Source: Nesterenkonia lacusekhoensis (GTDB taxonomy: Bacteria > Actinomycetota > Actinomycetes > Actinomycetales > Micrococcaceae). Taken from it: a DNA stretch of 64,000 bases. Every line of letters begins with the position of its first letter. Position 1 is the first letter of the stretch. Positions 46,751 through 55,389 of the stretch are shown here, piece by piece. The translations under genes and the position numbers were made by a program. The stretch spans positions 992,001-1,056,000 of the forward strand of contig NZ_JAGINX010000001.1 in NCBI RefSeq assembly GCF_017876395.1, read 5' to 3'. The notes under the pieces were generated by a model. That model saw only the letters and a list, made by a program, of their open reading frames with translations. It had not been told where the DNA came from and did no database searches.

Positions 46751-47188
46751 ATGGTGCAGATGACTTCAGACAACGACGCCGGCTGGCCCGGCCACGAGTA
46801 TGGGCTCCCGGAGTCCGGTCCGGGAAGCATGGCGCCGCTGGGACGGAGGGTGCTCGCTCTGTTCATCGATTGGGCCTTGGTGATGGTCTTCGGAACCGTG
46901 CTCGCCGGATCCTTCGGCGGATCCGCACAGGCTGCCGATCAGCTGGGCGGGCTCCTGGCCCTGGTGCTCTTCGTGCTGATGCACCTGACCATGGTGAGCT
47001 TCCTGGGGATCACGGTCGGCAAGCGGATCGTGCGGATCCAGGTGGTCCGCGGAACTCAGGCCCCCGGCATTGGCCCCGTGGCCTTGCGCACCGGTCTGCT
47101 GCTGCTGGTGATCCCGGCCATCCTCTCCGGCCCCGACGGGCGGGCGCTGCACGACAAGGCCGCAGGGACATTCCAGCTGCGCATGTGA
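46751..47188 (+). CDS. RDD family membrane protein
   Basis: A 145-aa protein with an RDD domain. SMAPLGRRVLALFIDWALVM begins the domain with its Arg and Asp. Three helices follow (ALFIDWALVMVFGTVLAGSF, LALVLFVLMHLTMVSFLGI, TGLLLLVIPAIL), and the end is GPDGRALHDKAAGTFQL. Function unknown; an RDD protein beside glnA is common in actinobacteria. ATG 46751 or 46760 could start it. AGGATGG gives a weak ribosome site, so a leaderless mRNA is possible. Confidence 0.86.
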   Translation: MVQMTSDNDAGWPGHEYGLPESGPGSMAPLGRRVLALFIDWALVMVFGTVLAGSFGGSAQAADQLGGLLALVLFVLMHLTMVSFLGITVGKRIVRIQVVRGTQAPGIGPVALRTGLLLLVIPAILSGPDGRALHDKAAGTFQLRM

Positions 47189-47291
47189 TCCCTGACGGCC
47201 GCAGTCCCTCCGAGTAGAGTCTGTACAGACCCTGACCCCGCGCCGTCGGCGCCGTGGACAGGGACAGATCTGCACAGAGAGAGGGAGACCG

Positions 47292-48566
47292 GTGGAGCAG
47301 AGGACTCATGAGGCCTGGGGCGCGGCGTCGTTGGCGGCGCTGCTGATGCTGACCTCCTGCGGAGGCGACGACGCCGAGGCAGGATCGGACGAGGCGACTC
47401 AGCAGCAGACAGCCTCCGAGCAGACGGCCGAGGGAACAGAGGCCCCTCTCGGTGAGGACGAGGAGCAGGAGAGCCCGGAGCAGGAGAGCCCGGAACAGGA
47501 GAGCGAGGAGCAGGCTCCAGACGTCCCCGAGGCCAGCAGCACCTCGCTGGAGCATGAGACCACGCTCCACCAGGACAGCCTGACCGATACGGTGATCTCG
47601 CCGAAGTCTGTGGTCTCCAGCGGAGACGGCCTGGCCATCGCCAACAACATGCTCTATCAGAACACCGTCACCGTCTATGACACGGAGACTCGGGAGCTCG
47701 TCCAGGAGCTTCCGGACACGGTGACCCCGGGGGATCTCGGGGCGGAAGGCTACCCGGAGAGTGTCCAAGGGGCTCCGGTGGAGGCGGTCTGGACTGAGGA
47801 CGGCCAGTACGCCTATGTGTCCAACTACCGTCTGGCCGATATGGGCGCCAGTGCTGATGACAGCTGTACAGCAGGCGAGGCGATCGCACCCTCTGCGGTC
47901 TACCGGTACAGCGTCGAGGAGCAGGACTGGGACCAGTTCATCGAAGTGGGTCGGGTGCCCAAGTTCGTGGAGCTGACGCCGGACGGCTCAAGGCTGCTGG
48001 TGACCAACTGGTGCGACTTCGACCTCTCTGTCATCGACACAGAGACCGGCGAGGAGGAGTTCCGCATTCCGCTCAATGCCCAGCCTCGCGGCATCGCCGC
48101 GATGCCGGACAATGAGACGGTCTATGTGACGGCGATGTATGCCGATGAGCTCTACCGCGTGGACCTGGAGTCCCAACAGAGCGAGATCATCTATGACCAG
48201 GCGAGCTTCCCGCGCCATCTGGTGCTCTCGCCGGACAGCGAGACTCTGTATGTGACCTTCTCCCGGTCGGACCTGCTGGTGGCCTTCGACACCGAGACCG
48301 ACGAGGTCATCCGCACGGCGAACACGGGCCAGGAGCCGCGCACCATGGACATCTCCGCCGACGGCAGCGCCCTCTACATCGTCAACTATGACGAGGACAC
48401 CGTCTCGAAGTTCGACGCCGAGAGCTTCGAGGAGATCGACCGCCGACCCACCGGACACCTGCCCATCGGGGTCAGCTATGACTCGGTCACCGCCTCGGTC
48501 TGGGTGGCGAACTACTCAGGAACCATCGACGTCTTCGACGACTCCGGGGACTCGGGTGAGGAGTAG
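47292..48566 (+). CDS. YncE-like beta-propeller lipoprotein
   Basis: A 424-aa surface protein. The N-terminus has a lipoprotein signal: a hydrophobic stretch, then LMLTSCGGDD, with the lipobox Cys near residue 23. A very acidic linker follows, with three 15-bp tandem repeats of EQESP at 47463-47507. The rest is a YVTN/YncE beta-propeller: YAYVSNYRLADMG, SRLLVTNWCDFDLSVIDTET, NETVYVTAMYADELYRVDLE, TLYVTFSRSDLLVAFDTE, ALYIVNYDEDTVSKFDAE and VWVANYSGTIDVFDDS. GTG 47292 follows GGGAG. Ligand unknown. The last 55 bases overlap the end of ctaA on the other strand. Confidence 0.88.
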   Translation: MEQRTHEAWGAASLAALLMLTSCGGDDAEAGSDEATQQQTASEQTAEGTEAPLGEDEEQESPEQESPEQESEEQAPDVPEASSTSLEHETTLHQDSLTDTVISPKSVVSSGDGLAIANNMLYQNTVTVYDTETRELVQELPDTVTPGDLGAEGYPESVQGAPVEAVWTEDGQYAYVSNYRLADMGASADDSCTAGEAIAPSAVYRYSVEEQDWDQFIEVGRVPKFVELTPDGSRLLVTNWCDFDLSVIDTETGEEEFRIPLNAQPRGIAAMPDNETVYVTAMYADELYRVDLESQQSEIIYDQASFPRHLVLSPDSETLYVTFSRSDLLVAFDTETDEVIRTANTGQEPRTMDISADGSALYIVNYDEDTVSKFDAESFEEIDRRPTGHLPIGVSYDSVTASVWVANYSGTIDVFDDSGDSGEE

Positions 48567-49504
48567 GGACTCCTGGTGATGTAGGGGCCCTGATAGCGGT
48601 CCCACAGGTTGGCGGCGGCGACCATCGTCAGCGCCGAGCCCAACATATGGGCCCAGACCAGACCGAGGGGCAGGCCGGTGAAGTGCTGCGTGTAGCCGAT
48701 GATGCCCTGGGCCACGATCACAGCCACCAGAAGCCACGCCGCACGGCGCTGGGCGGGGGAGGTGCGCAGACCTGCCTGGCGGACCAGCACTGCCACAGTG
48801 GCCGCGCAGAGCACATAGACCGGCACCACATGCAGCTGGGTGACCAGCTGGGGGTCGAAGCCGTGCCGCGGTGCCTCCGGGTCGCCCGCGTGAGGCCCGG
48901 TGCCGGTCACCACAGTGCCCAGCACCACGGCGACCCATGCCGCGCCCAGGATCACCCAGGCCATGCCTCGGGTGACATGATCGGTGTCGCCGTCGACCAG
49001 CGGGACGCCGGGCCCGCCGGTCCGCAGCTCCAGAGAGATCCGGTTGAGGATCCACGTGGAGACCATCACCAGTCCCGCCGAGACGATGAAGTGAAGTGCG
49101 ACGACCCAGGGGTTGAGGTGGGTCCAGACGGTGATGCCGCCGATGACGCCCTGCATCGGGATGCCGGCCACGACCACGATGGACATGACCACCAGCGAGC
49201 GATGGGTCTGCCAGAGCCGCACCACGGAGAGCAGCAGGGCTGCTGCGATGGCGATCAGCACATAGGTCAGCAGCCGGTTGCCGAACTCGATGGCACCGTG
49301 GATGCCCATCTCTGCGGTGGAGACCAGGGAGTCTTCGGTGCACATGGGCCATTCGGGGCAGCCCAGTCCGGAGTCGGTGAGCCGGACGGCACCGCCGGTG
49401 AGGATGATGCCGATGTTGGCCACCAGCGAGGCCCAGGCGATCCGCTTGGTCCTGCGCGTGATCTCGGTCGGGAGCCGACGTCGGATGCTATCGATGATGT
49501 TCAT
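48512..49504 (-). CDS. ctaA: Haem A synthase (COX15/CtaA family)
   Basis: CtaA oxidises the C8 methyl of haem O to make haem A for cytochrome aa3 oxidases. The 330-aa protein has about eight helices. LTGGAVRLTDSGLGCPEWPM holds the first Cys pair and conserved residues. The haem ligands His lie in EMGIHGAIEFGNRLLTY, WVVALHFIVSAGLVM, VTQLHVVPVYVLCA and LGLVWAHMLGSALT. It starts at ATG 49504, 10 bases after the ABC permease. The C-terminal tail is Ser/Pro-rich and antisense to the propeller gene. Confidence 0.93.
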   Translation of the reverse strand: MNIIDSIRRRLPTEITRRTKRIAWASLVANIGIILTGGAVRLTDSGLGCPEWPMCTEDSLVSTAEMGIHGAIEFGNRLLTYVLIAIAAALLLSVVRLWQTHRSLVVMSIVVVAGIPMQGVIGGITVWTHLNPWVVALHFIVSAGLVMVSTWILNRISLELRTGGPGVPLVDGDTDHVTRGMAWVILGAAWVAVVLGTVVTGTGPHAGDPEAPRHGFDPQLVTQLHVVPVYVLCAATVAVLVRQAGLRTSPAQRRAAWLLVAVIVAQGIIGYTQHFTGLPLGLVWAHMLGSALTMVAAANLWDRYQGPYITRSPYSSPESPESSKTSMVPE

Positions 49505-49514
49505 GGGAGGGTCC

Positions 49515-50267
49515 TCATCTCCAGTTGAACCAGCGGCGTGCGGCCAGGGTCGCCAGGGCGGCCCAGCCGGCAAGGATGATCAGGGGCAGCAGGGCAGGGC
49601 TGCCCTCCAGAGTCGCAGTGCGGATGCTCTCGCCCAGCGAGGCAGAGGGCAGCAGGAGCAGCAGGGCGGCTCCGCCGTCGTGGTCGAGCGGGAACACCGT
49701 CCCGCCGGCGGCGCCCATCAGCACCCAGAGCACATTGGTCAGCGCCAGTGTGGCTTCGGCGCGGACGGTTCCGGCCAGCAGCAGGCCTAGTGCGGTGAAC
49801 GCGGCGGCGCCCATGACGACGGCGAGGGCCAGCCACGGCAGCCCGGTCGGCTCAGGCGACCAGCCCAGCACCAGTCCGGCGCCGCCGAGCACCACGGCTT
49901 GGACGATGACCACACAGAGCACGGCCAGGGCCTTGCCCAGGATCAGCCCGGTGGGGCCCAGGGGAGTGGTGGCCAGATAGGCCAGCACCCCGTACTGGCG
50001 CTCGAAGCCGGTGGCGATGCCCTGCCCGGTGAAGGCGGAGGCCATGACGGCCAGGGCGAGCACGCCCGGAGTGATCACGTCGATGCTCGGCAGGGAGCTG
50101 TCGCCCAGGGCGATGTCCAGTCGGTGCGCGCCCAGCAGCACCAGCAGGGGGAGGATCAGGGAGACCAGCAGCTGCTCGCCGTTGCGCAGCACGTTGCGGG
50201 TCTCATACAGACCATGGGCGATCACCCGCTGTGCCGCGGGGGCTGGGCGCGAGAGCTCAGTGCTCAT
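49515..50267 (-). CDS. ABC-2 type transporter permease
   Basis: A 250-aa permease with six predicted helices, for instance LLVSLILPLLVLLGAHRLDI, GVLALAVMASAFTGQGIATG and LPLIILAGWAALATLAARRW. GFERQYGVLAYLATTPLG is the loop typical of ABC-2 permeases. It overlaps the ATPase gene by ATGA and precedes ctaA by 10 bases. Substrate unknown. An ABC-2 exporter directly upstream of ctaA is a common actinobacterial arrangement; involvement in haem or oxidase assembly is possible but unproven. Confidence 0.88.
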   Translation of the reverse strand: MSTELSRPAPAAQRVIAHGLYETRNVLRNGEQLLVSLILPLLVLLGAHRLDIALGDSSLPSIDVITPGVLALAVMASAFTGQGIATGFERQYGVLAYLATTPLGPTGLILGKALAVLCVVIVQAVVLGGAGLVLGWSPEPTGLPWLALAVVMGAAAFTALGLLLAGTVRAEATLALTNVLWVLMGAAGGTVFPLDHDGGAALLLLLPSASLGESIRTATLEGSPALLPLIILAGWAALATLAARRWFNWR

Positions 50268-51238
50268 GAGGTCGAGACCTCCCAGAAGACGTCCTCAAGG
50301 GTGCGGGCTTCGAAGGAGACCTCGCCGGGCATGAGACGGATCTGCTCCCACCAGGTGGTCAGCGCGCTCAGGTCGGCGGGGGTGCTGATCCCCGAGGCGG
50401 CCCACCGGGCGCCGGGCTCGTTGTCGGCGCTGCCATCGAGCTCCAGAGCCAGCGGAGCAGACTCCAGCTCGACCCGGGTGAGGGTCCTAGGTGCCACGAA
50501 CACGAGCCGTCGGGCCGGTGCCGCACCGTCGGTTGCGGCCGCGTCGGCGTCGCCGGTGAGTTCGGACACTGTCCCGTGGCGGACCACGAGACCGTCCTTG
50601 AGGATGAACACCGAGTCGGCCAGCTTCTGGGCCTCTTCGAGGAGGTGCGTGGTCAGCACGATGCCCAGCCCGAGGCGTCGCAGGTGCTGGATCAGGTCGA
50701 AGACCATCTGGCGTGACTGGGGGTCCAGGCCGGCGGAGGGCTCATCCAGGAAGACCACTTCCGGGCGCCCGATCAGGCTGGCCGCCAAGGCGACCCGCTG
50801 CTTCTGTCCGCCGGAGAGGCGGCGGATGCTGGTGGTCATGAAGTCACCCATGTCCAGGCGCTCCATCAGGTCATCCACCGGCCAGGGGTTCTGATGCAGG
50901 CGGGCCACGTGGCGCAGCAGCACACCGGGCTGCTGGGACTGGGGGAGCCCGCCGTCCTGAAGCATCACACCGACCCGGGCGCGCAGCGCCGCGCCGGCTC
51001 TGTAGGGATTCTGCCCGAGCAGCTGGACAGTTCCCTGGGACGGGCGCAGGAGGCCTTGGGCGGCTCCGAGCGCGGTGGTCTTTCCCGCGCCGTTGGGGCC
51101 GAGGAGGACGGTCACCTCGCCGCTGCGTGCGGTGAAGTCCACGCCGCGGAGGATCTCCTTCACTCCGGCGCTCCGCTGGGAGGAGCCCACGGCGTACCGC
51201 ACCTGGCGCAGGCTGAGACAGGGTGGATGCTGGGGCAC
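50264..51238 (-). CDS. ABC transporter ATP-binding protein
   Basis: A 324-aa ATPase. Walker A is LLGPNGAGKTTALG, the Q-loop GVMLQDGGLPQSQ, the signature RRLSGGQKQRVALAASLIGR, Walker B VVFLDEPSAGLDPQ and the H-loop LTTHLLEEAQ. The C-terminal 100 residues are a regulatory extension of the CcmA/DrrA type. It forms an exporter with the downstream permease. It is divergent from the NCS2 permease, with about 80 bases between the starts. Confidence 0.92.
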   Translation of the reverse strand: MPQHPPCLSLRQVRYAVGSSQRSAGVKEILRGVDFTARSGEVTVLLGPNGAGKTTALGAAQGLLRPSQGTVQLLGQNPYRAGAALRARVGVMLQDGGLPQSQQPGVLLRHVARLHQNPWPVDDLMERLDMGDFMTTSIRRLSGGQKQRVALAASLIGRPEVVFLDEPSAGLDPQSRQMVFDLIQHLRRLGLGIVLTTHLLEEAQKLADSVFILKDGLVVRHGTVSELTGDADAAATDGAAPARRLVFVAPRTLTRVELESAPLALELDGSADNEPGARWAASGISTPADLSALTTWWEQIRLMPGEVSFEARTLEDVFWEVSTS

Positions 51239-51317
51239 CGGTCCAGTCTACCTTTTCTACAGTGCGTAGAAGAAAGCGGTGCGCGCCCGAGCCGTCCAGG
51301 CGATAGAGTGCCGTGCT

Positions 51318-52808
51318 GTGACGCAGCAGAATGATTCCACCACCCACGCCCGCGGGAACCTGAGCTTCCTGGACCGCTACTTCCACATCACCGAACGGGG
51401 TTCGACCCTGGGCCGCGAGATGCGTGGAGGACTGGCGACCTTCTTCGCGATGTCCTACATCATTGTGCTCAACCCGTTGATCATCGGGGGCGCGCAGGAC
51501 TCCACCGGCAACTACCTGGGCGGCGGCGAGGAGCCGAACTTCGCGATGATCGCGGCGGCCACCTCTCTGATCTCAGGCGTGCTGACCATCCTGATGGGGG
51601 TGGTGGGCAAATTCCCCATGGCGGTCTCCTCCTCGTTGGGCCTCTCGGCCTTCATCACCTACGGGATCGTGGTCCTTCCGGGGATGACCTGGGCCGATGC
51701 CATGGGCCTGGTCGTCATCGAAGGCTTCATCCTGCTGATCCTGGTGCTGACCGGCTTCCGCTCCGCGATATTCAACGCGGTCCCTTCACCGCTGAAGGTG
51801 GCCATCAGTGTGGGTATCGGCCTGTTCATCGCCCTGATCGGCATGATCAACGCCGGCTTCATCCAGAACTCAGGCGGCACCGGTCTGGAGCTCGGTGTGG
51901 GCGGCTTCGTCTTCGGCTGGCCGCTGCTGATCTTCCTGGTCGCTCTCTTCGCCCTCTTCGCCATGTGGTCGGCGAACATCCGCGGCGCCATCCTGTACTC
52001 GATCATCGGCGCCACAGTTCTGGCCATCACCATCGAGTCCCTGCTGTCGGTGGGGCCGCGCACCGGTGACGACGGTGAGGTGCTCAACGAATACGGGTGG
52101 GACCTCAATGTGCCGACTCTGGACAAGGACTGGATCACGGCTCCGGATCTGAGCGTGCTCGGACAGTTCAACCTGCTGGGCTCCTGGGAATCTGTGGGCA
52201 TGGTGGCGGCCACTCTGCTGATCTTCACGCTGCTGCTGGCCAACTTCTTCGACCTGCTGGGCACCATGGTCGGAGTCTCCAACACCGGTGACATCAAGGA
52301 CGACGACGGCGAGATCCCCTACTCCCGCCGGATCATGGTGGCTGATGCGCTGGGCACGATGGGCGGCGGTGCCGGCGGGACCTCGGTGAACTCCGGATTC
52401 ATCGAATCCACGGTGGGCGTCGGCGACGGCGCCCGCACCGGTCTGGCGAACATGGTCACCGGCGTGCTGTTCCTGGCGACGATCGTGCTGGCCCCGCTGG
52501 CTGAGCTGATCCCCACTGAGGCGGCATCGGCGACTCTGATCCTGGTGGGCTTCCTGATGATGCAGCAGATCACCAGGATCGACTGGAAGGACGTGGAGAT
52601 CGCGATCCCCGCCTTCATGACGCTGGTGATGATGCCCTTCAGCTACTCGATCACCAACGGCATCGGCGCCGGATTCATCACCTATGTCCTGGTCAAGGTG
52701 CTGCGCGGGAAGTTCCGCGAGGTCCACCCGCTGATGTACGTCACGGCGGCGCTGTTCGTGCTCTACTTCGTCTCTGGGCCGATCCAGGACGCTCTGGGCG
52801 TGAGCTGA
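51318..52808 (+). CDS. NCS2 family purine permease, AzgA-like
   Basis: A 496-aa membrane protein of the AzgA-like (PbuG/GhxP) branch of NCS2, importing guanine, hypoxanthine or adenine by proton symport. Conserved segments are GGLATFFAMSYIIVLNPLII, GKFPMAVSSSLGLSAFITYG, FFDLLGTMVGVSNTGD, GGAGGTSVNSGFIESTVGVG and RTGLANMVTGVLFL. GTG at 51318 begins before the conserved SFLDRYFHITERG. The precise purine specificity is not readable from the sequence. sufR follows after 100 bases in the same direction. Confidence 0.9.
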   Translation: MTQQNDSTTHARGNLSFLDRYFHITERGSTLGREMRGGLATFFAMSYIIVLNPLIIGGAQDSTGNYLGGGEEPNFAMIAAATSLISGVLTILMGVVGKFPMAVSSSLGLSAFITYGIVVLPGMTWADAMGLVVIEGFILLILVLTGFRSAIFNAVPSPLKVAISVGIGLFIALIGMINAGFIQNSGGTGLELGVGGFVFGWPLLIFLVALFALFAMWSANIRGAILYSIIGATVLAITIESLLSVGPRTGDDGEVLNEYGWDLNVPTLDKDWITAPDLSVLGQFNLLGSWESVGMVAATLLIFTLLLANFFDLLGTMVGVSNTGDIKDDDGEIPYSRRIMVADALGTMGGGAGGTSVNSGFIESTVGVGDGARTGLANMVTGVLFLATIVLAPLAELIPTEAASATLILVGFLMMQQITRIDWKDVEIAIPAFMTLVMMPFSYSITNGIGAGFITYVLVKVLRGKFREVHPLMYVTAALFVLYFVSGPIQDALGVS

Positions 52809-52869
52809 CCGCAGCGGCGCCCCTGCCGAACCGATGGAGCAGGCCGCACCGACGGGGCAAGGTCGGCCT

Positions 52870-52902
52870 TACTAGAGATTGCTGATCTTAGTAGTTCATA
52901 AT
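52870..52902 (+). promoter_or_regulatory. sufR promoter with a possible SufR palindrome
   Basis: CATAAT at 52897-52902 is a -10 hexamer six bases before the sufR ATG, so the transcript would start at or near the ATG (leaderless). TACTA at 52870-52874 and TAGTA at 52889-52893 form an inverted repeat with 14 bases between. No good -35 was seen. A link to SufR is inferred from position. Confidence 0.5.
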
Positions 52903-52908
52903 AGGACT

Positions 52909-53805
52909 ATGGATTCCATCGCTTCGCGACCCGACGCCGTGCGGTCGCCCGGACCGGGCGAGACCGCAGAGGCCGACACGTCCCGCGAGGCTGACGGTTC
53001 GACCCGGGAGCGGGTGCTCCAGCTCGTGGTCGAGGAGGGTCCCATCAGCGCGGCCGCCCTCGGACGCAGGCTGGATCTGACCGCGGCGGCGGTCCGCCGC
53101 CACCTGGACGCGATGACTGAGCAGGGCATCGTGGAGATCAAGAATGTGACCACGCGTCGCAAGGGCGCCGGACGCCCGTCGCGGCGCTACGTCATCTCGC
53201 AGCGCGGCCAACAGGCGTTGGGCGACGACTACCTGTCCCTGACCCGGCAGGCGCTGAGCCTGCTGGAGGAGAGCGAGCAGGACGACGCCGCCCGGGCCCT
53301 GGCCACACGGTACTTCGGCGGATTCGAGTCGAAGTACCGCCAGCGGCTGGAGGGCATCACCGATCTCGACGAGCGCACCGAGAAGCTCTCCGAGCTCTTC
53401 AACCAGGACGGCTTCGCCGGCTTCACCCGATTGGTCGGCCGGGACAACCCGCTGCTGGCCATGCAGTCCACCCAGCTGTGCCAGGGCCACTGTCCCATTC
53501 GGGAAATAGCTGAGGCGCATCCGGTGTTCTGTGAGGAGGAGACGGAGATGATCTCCCGCCTGCTCGATGTCGACGTCCGCAGGCTCTCCACACAGGCCGG
53601 CGGTGCCCACGTCTGCACCACCCACGTCCCGGTGGGCCGTGAGAAGCTCGCCGCAGAGCGTCGCGCACGGGCCGCACAGACTGCGGCCGCGTCGGGACCA
53701 CACGCTTCCGAGTCCGCAGGCGCCGACCCGGCACGGATCCGGGCCACCGGCGGCGGACGCCGGAGAATCGTCATCTCCCCCCGTCAACAAGAGAGGTTGT
53801 CATGA
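52909..53805 (+). CDS. sufR: SufR-type iron-sulfur transcriptional regulator
   Basis: A 298-aa ArsR/DeoR-like winged-helix regulator that heads the SUF operon. The HTH is [39 protein letters not shown], with [13 protein letters not shown] as the wing. The [4Fe-4S] site is visible as Cys in [22 protein letters not shown] and VCTTHVPVG, as in cyanobacterial and mycobacterial SufR. It should repress the operon when the cluster is present. ATG 52909 is set by the -10 element; the stop overlaps the sufB start as ATGA. Confidence 0.93.
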   Translation: MDSIASRPDAVRSPGPGETAEADTSREADGSTRERVLQLVVEEGPISAAALGRRLDLTAAAVRRHLDAMTEQGIVEIKNVTTRRKGAGRPSRRYVISQRGQQALGDDYLSLTRQALSLLEESEQDDAARALATRYFGGFESKYRQRLEGITDLDERTEKLSELFNQDGFAGFTRLVGRDNPLLAMQSTQLCQGHCPIREIAEAHPVFCEEETEMISRLLDVDVRRLSTQAGGAHVCTTHVPVGREKLAAERRARAAQTAAASGPHASESAGADPARIRATGGGRRRIVISPRQQERLS

Positions 53806-55259
53806 CCGAGCAGATCAACAAGACCGAGGATCCGGGGGTCATCCAGGAGGTCCTGGATGCCAACCCCGAGCTGAATGCCATCGGTGCCTATGAGTACGGG
53901 TGGGCTGACAAGGACGACGCCGGCGCCAATGCCAAGCGCGGCATCGACTCGGAGGTCGTCGCTGACATCTCCAGCAAGAAGGACGAGCCGGACTGGATGC
54001 TCAAGCTGCGTCAGAAGGGCCTGAAGTACTTCGACCGCAAGCCGCTGCCGCTCTGGGGCGCCGACCTCACCGAGATCGACTTCGACAACATCAAGTACTT
54101 CGTGCGCTCCACCGAGAAGCAGGCCCAGACCTGGGAGGACCTGCCGGAGGAGATCCGCAACACCTACGAGAAGCTGGGCATCCCGGAGGCTGAGCGCGAG
54201 CGTCTGGTGGCCGGCGTGGCCGCCCAGTACGAGTCCGAGGTCGTCTACCACCAGATCCGTGAAGATCTGGAGGAGCAGGGCGTCATCTTCATGGACACCG
54301 ACACCGCTCTGAAGGAGCACCCGGAGTTCTTCGAGGAGTACTTCGGCTCCGTGATCCCGGTGGGCGACAACAAGTTCGCCGCGCTGAACACCGCCGTATG
54401 GTCCGGCGGCTCCTTCGTCTACGTCCCCAAGGGCGTGCACGTGGAGATCCCGCTGCAGGCCTACTTCCGCATCAACACCGAGAACATGGGCCAGTTCGAG
54501 CGGACCCTGATCATCGCGGACGAGGATTCCTACGTCCACTACATCGAGGGCTGCACCGCACCGATCTACAACACCGACTCGCTGCACTCGGCAGTGGTCG
54601 AGATCGTGGTGAAGAAGAACGCGCGCGTGCGCTACACCACCATCCAGAACTGGTCCACCAACGTGTACAACCTGGTGACCAAGCGTGCCGTGGTCGAAGA
54701 GGGCGGCACGATGGAGTGGATCGACGGCAACATCGGTTCCAAGGTCACCATGAAGTACCCCGCGGTCTACCTCACCGGCGAGCATGCCAAGGGAGAGACC
54801 CTCTCGGTGGCCTTCGCCGGCGAGGACCAGCACCAGGACACCGGCTCCAAGATGGTGCACATGGCGCCGCACACCTCGAGCTCGATCGTGTCGAAGTCGG
54901 TGGCCCGCTCCGGCGGCCGCGCCTCCTACCGCGGACTGGTCCAGATCAACGAGGGCGCCTACAACTCGGCCAACTCTGTGGTCTGCGACGCCCTGCTGGT
55001 GGACACGATCTCCAAGACCGACACCTACCCCTACATCGACATCCGTGAGGACGATGTGACGCTGGGGCACGAGGCCACGGTCTCCAAGGTCTCCGAAGAC
55101 CAGCTGTTCTACCTGATGGCGCGCGGCATGGCTGAGGACGAGGCCATGGCGATGATCGTGCGCGGCTTCATCGAGCCGATCGCCCGTGAGCTGCCCATGG
55201 AGTACGCGCTGGAGCTCAACCGCCTGATCGAGCTGCAGATGGAGGGCTCCGTCGGCTGA
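53802..55259 (+). CDS. sufB: Fe-S cluster assembly protein SufB
   Basis: Scaffold subunit of the SufBC2D complex that assembles iron-sulfur clusters. The 485-aa protein shows [80 protein letters not shown] and the C-terminal [20 protein letters not shown] with its conserved His and Glu. The length is standard and no intein is present, unlike mycobacterial SufB. ATG 53802 overlaps the sufR stop. Confidence 0.97.
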   Translation: MTEQINKTEDPGVIQEVLDANPELNAIGAYEYGWADKDDAGANAKRGIDSEVVADISSKKDEPDWMLKLRQKGLKYFDRKPLPLWGADLTEIDFDNIKYFVRSTEKQAQTWEDLPEEIRNTYEKLGIPEAERERLVAGVAAQYESEVVYHQIREDLEEQGVIFMDTDTALKEHPEFFEEYFGSVIPVGDNKFAALNTAVWSGGSFVYVPKGVHVEIPLQAYFRINTENMGQFERTLIIADEDSYVHYIEGCTAPIYNTDSLHSAVVEIVVKKNARVRYTTIQNWSTNVYNLVTKRAVVEEGGTMEWIDGNIGSKVTMKYPAVYLTGEHAKGETLSVAFAGEDQHQDTGSKMVHMAPHTSSSIVSKSVARSGGRASYRGLVQINEGAYNSANSVVCDALLVDTISKTDTYPYIDIREDDVTLGHEATVSKVSEDQLFYLMARGMAEDEAMAMIVRGFIEPIARELPMEYALELNRLIELQMEGSVG

Positions 55260-55280
55260 TCCAGCCGTCGCCGCACCCCG

Positions 55281-55319
55281 GCCGCCCGCTGAGGTCCTGT
55301 GAGGGCCTCGGCGGGCGGC
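55281..55319 (+). terminator. Hairpin between sufB and sufD
   Basis: GCCGCCCGC at 55281-55289 pairs with GCGGGCGGC at 55311-55319, and TGAGG/CCTCG extends it inward. No T run follows. It lies inside the operon, 21 bases after the sufB stop, so it is more likely a partial terminator or an mRNA-processing/stability element than a full stop. Confidence 0.6.
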
Positions 55320-55389
55320 TGTGGGGACGGGCAGCCTTTCACCACCACTTTTACCGAGATCTCATCGAGAGTTAAGGGACGAGAAACAG

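Noticed and set aside
45150-46763. 537-codon plus-strand frame
   Set aside because: Antisense to glnA, which has every active-site motif; no ribosome-binding site or family match for the plus-strand frame.
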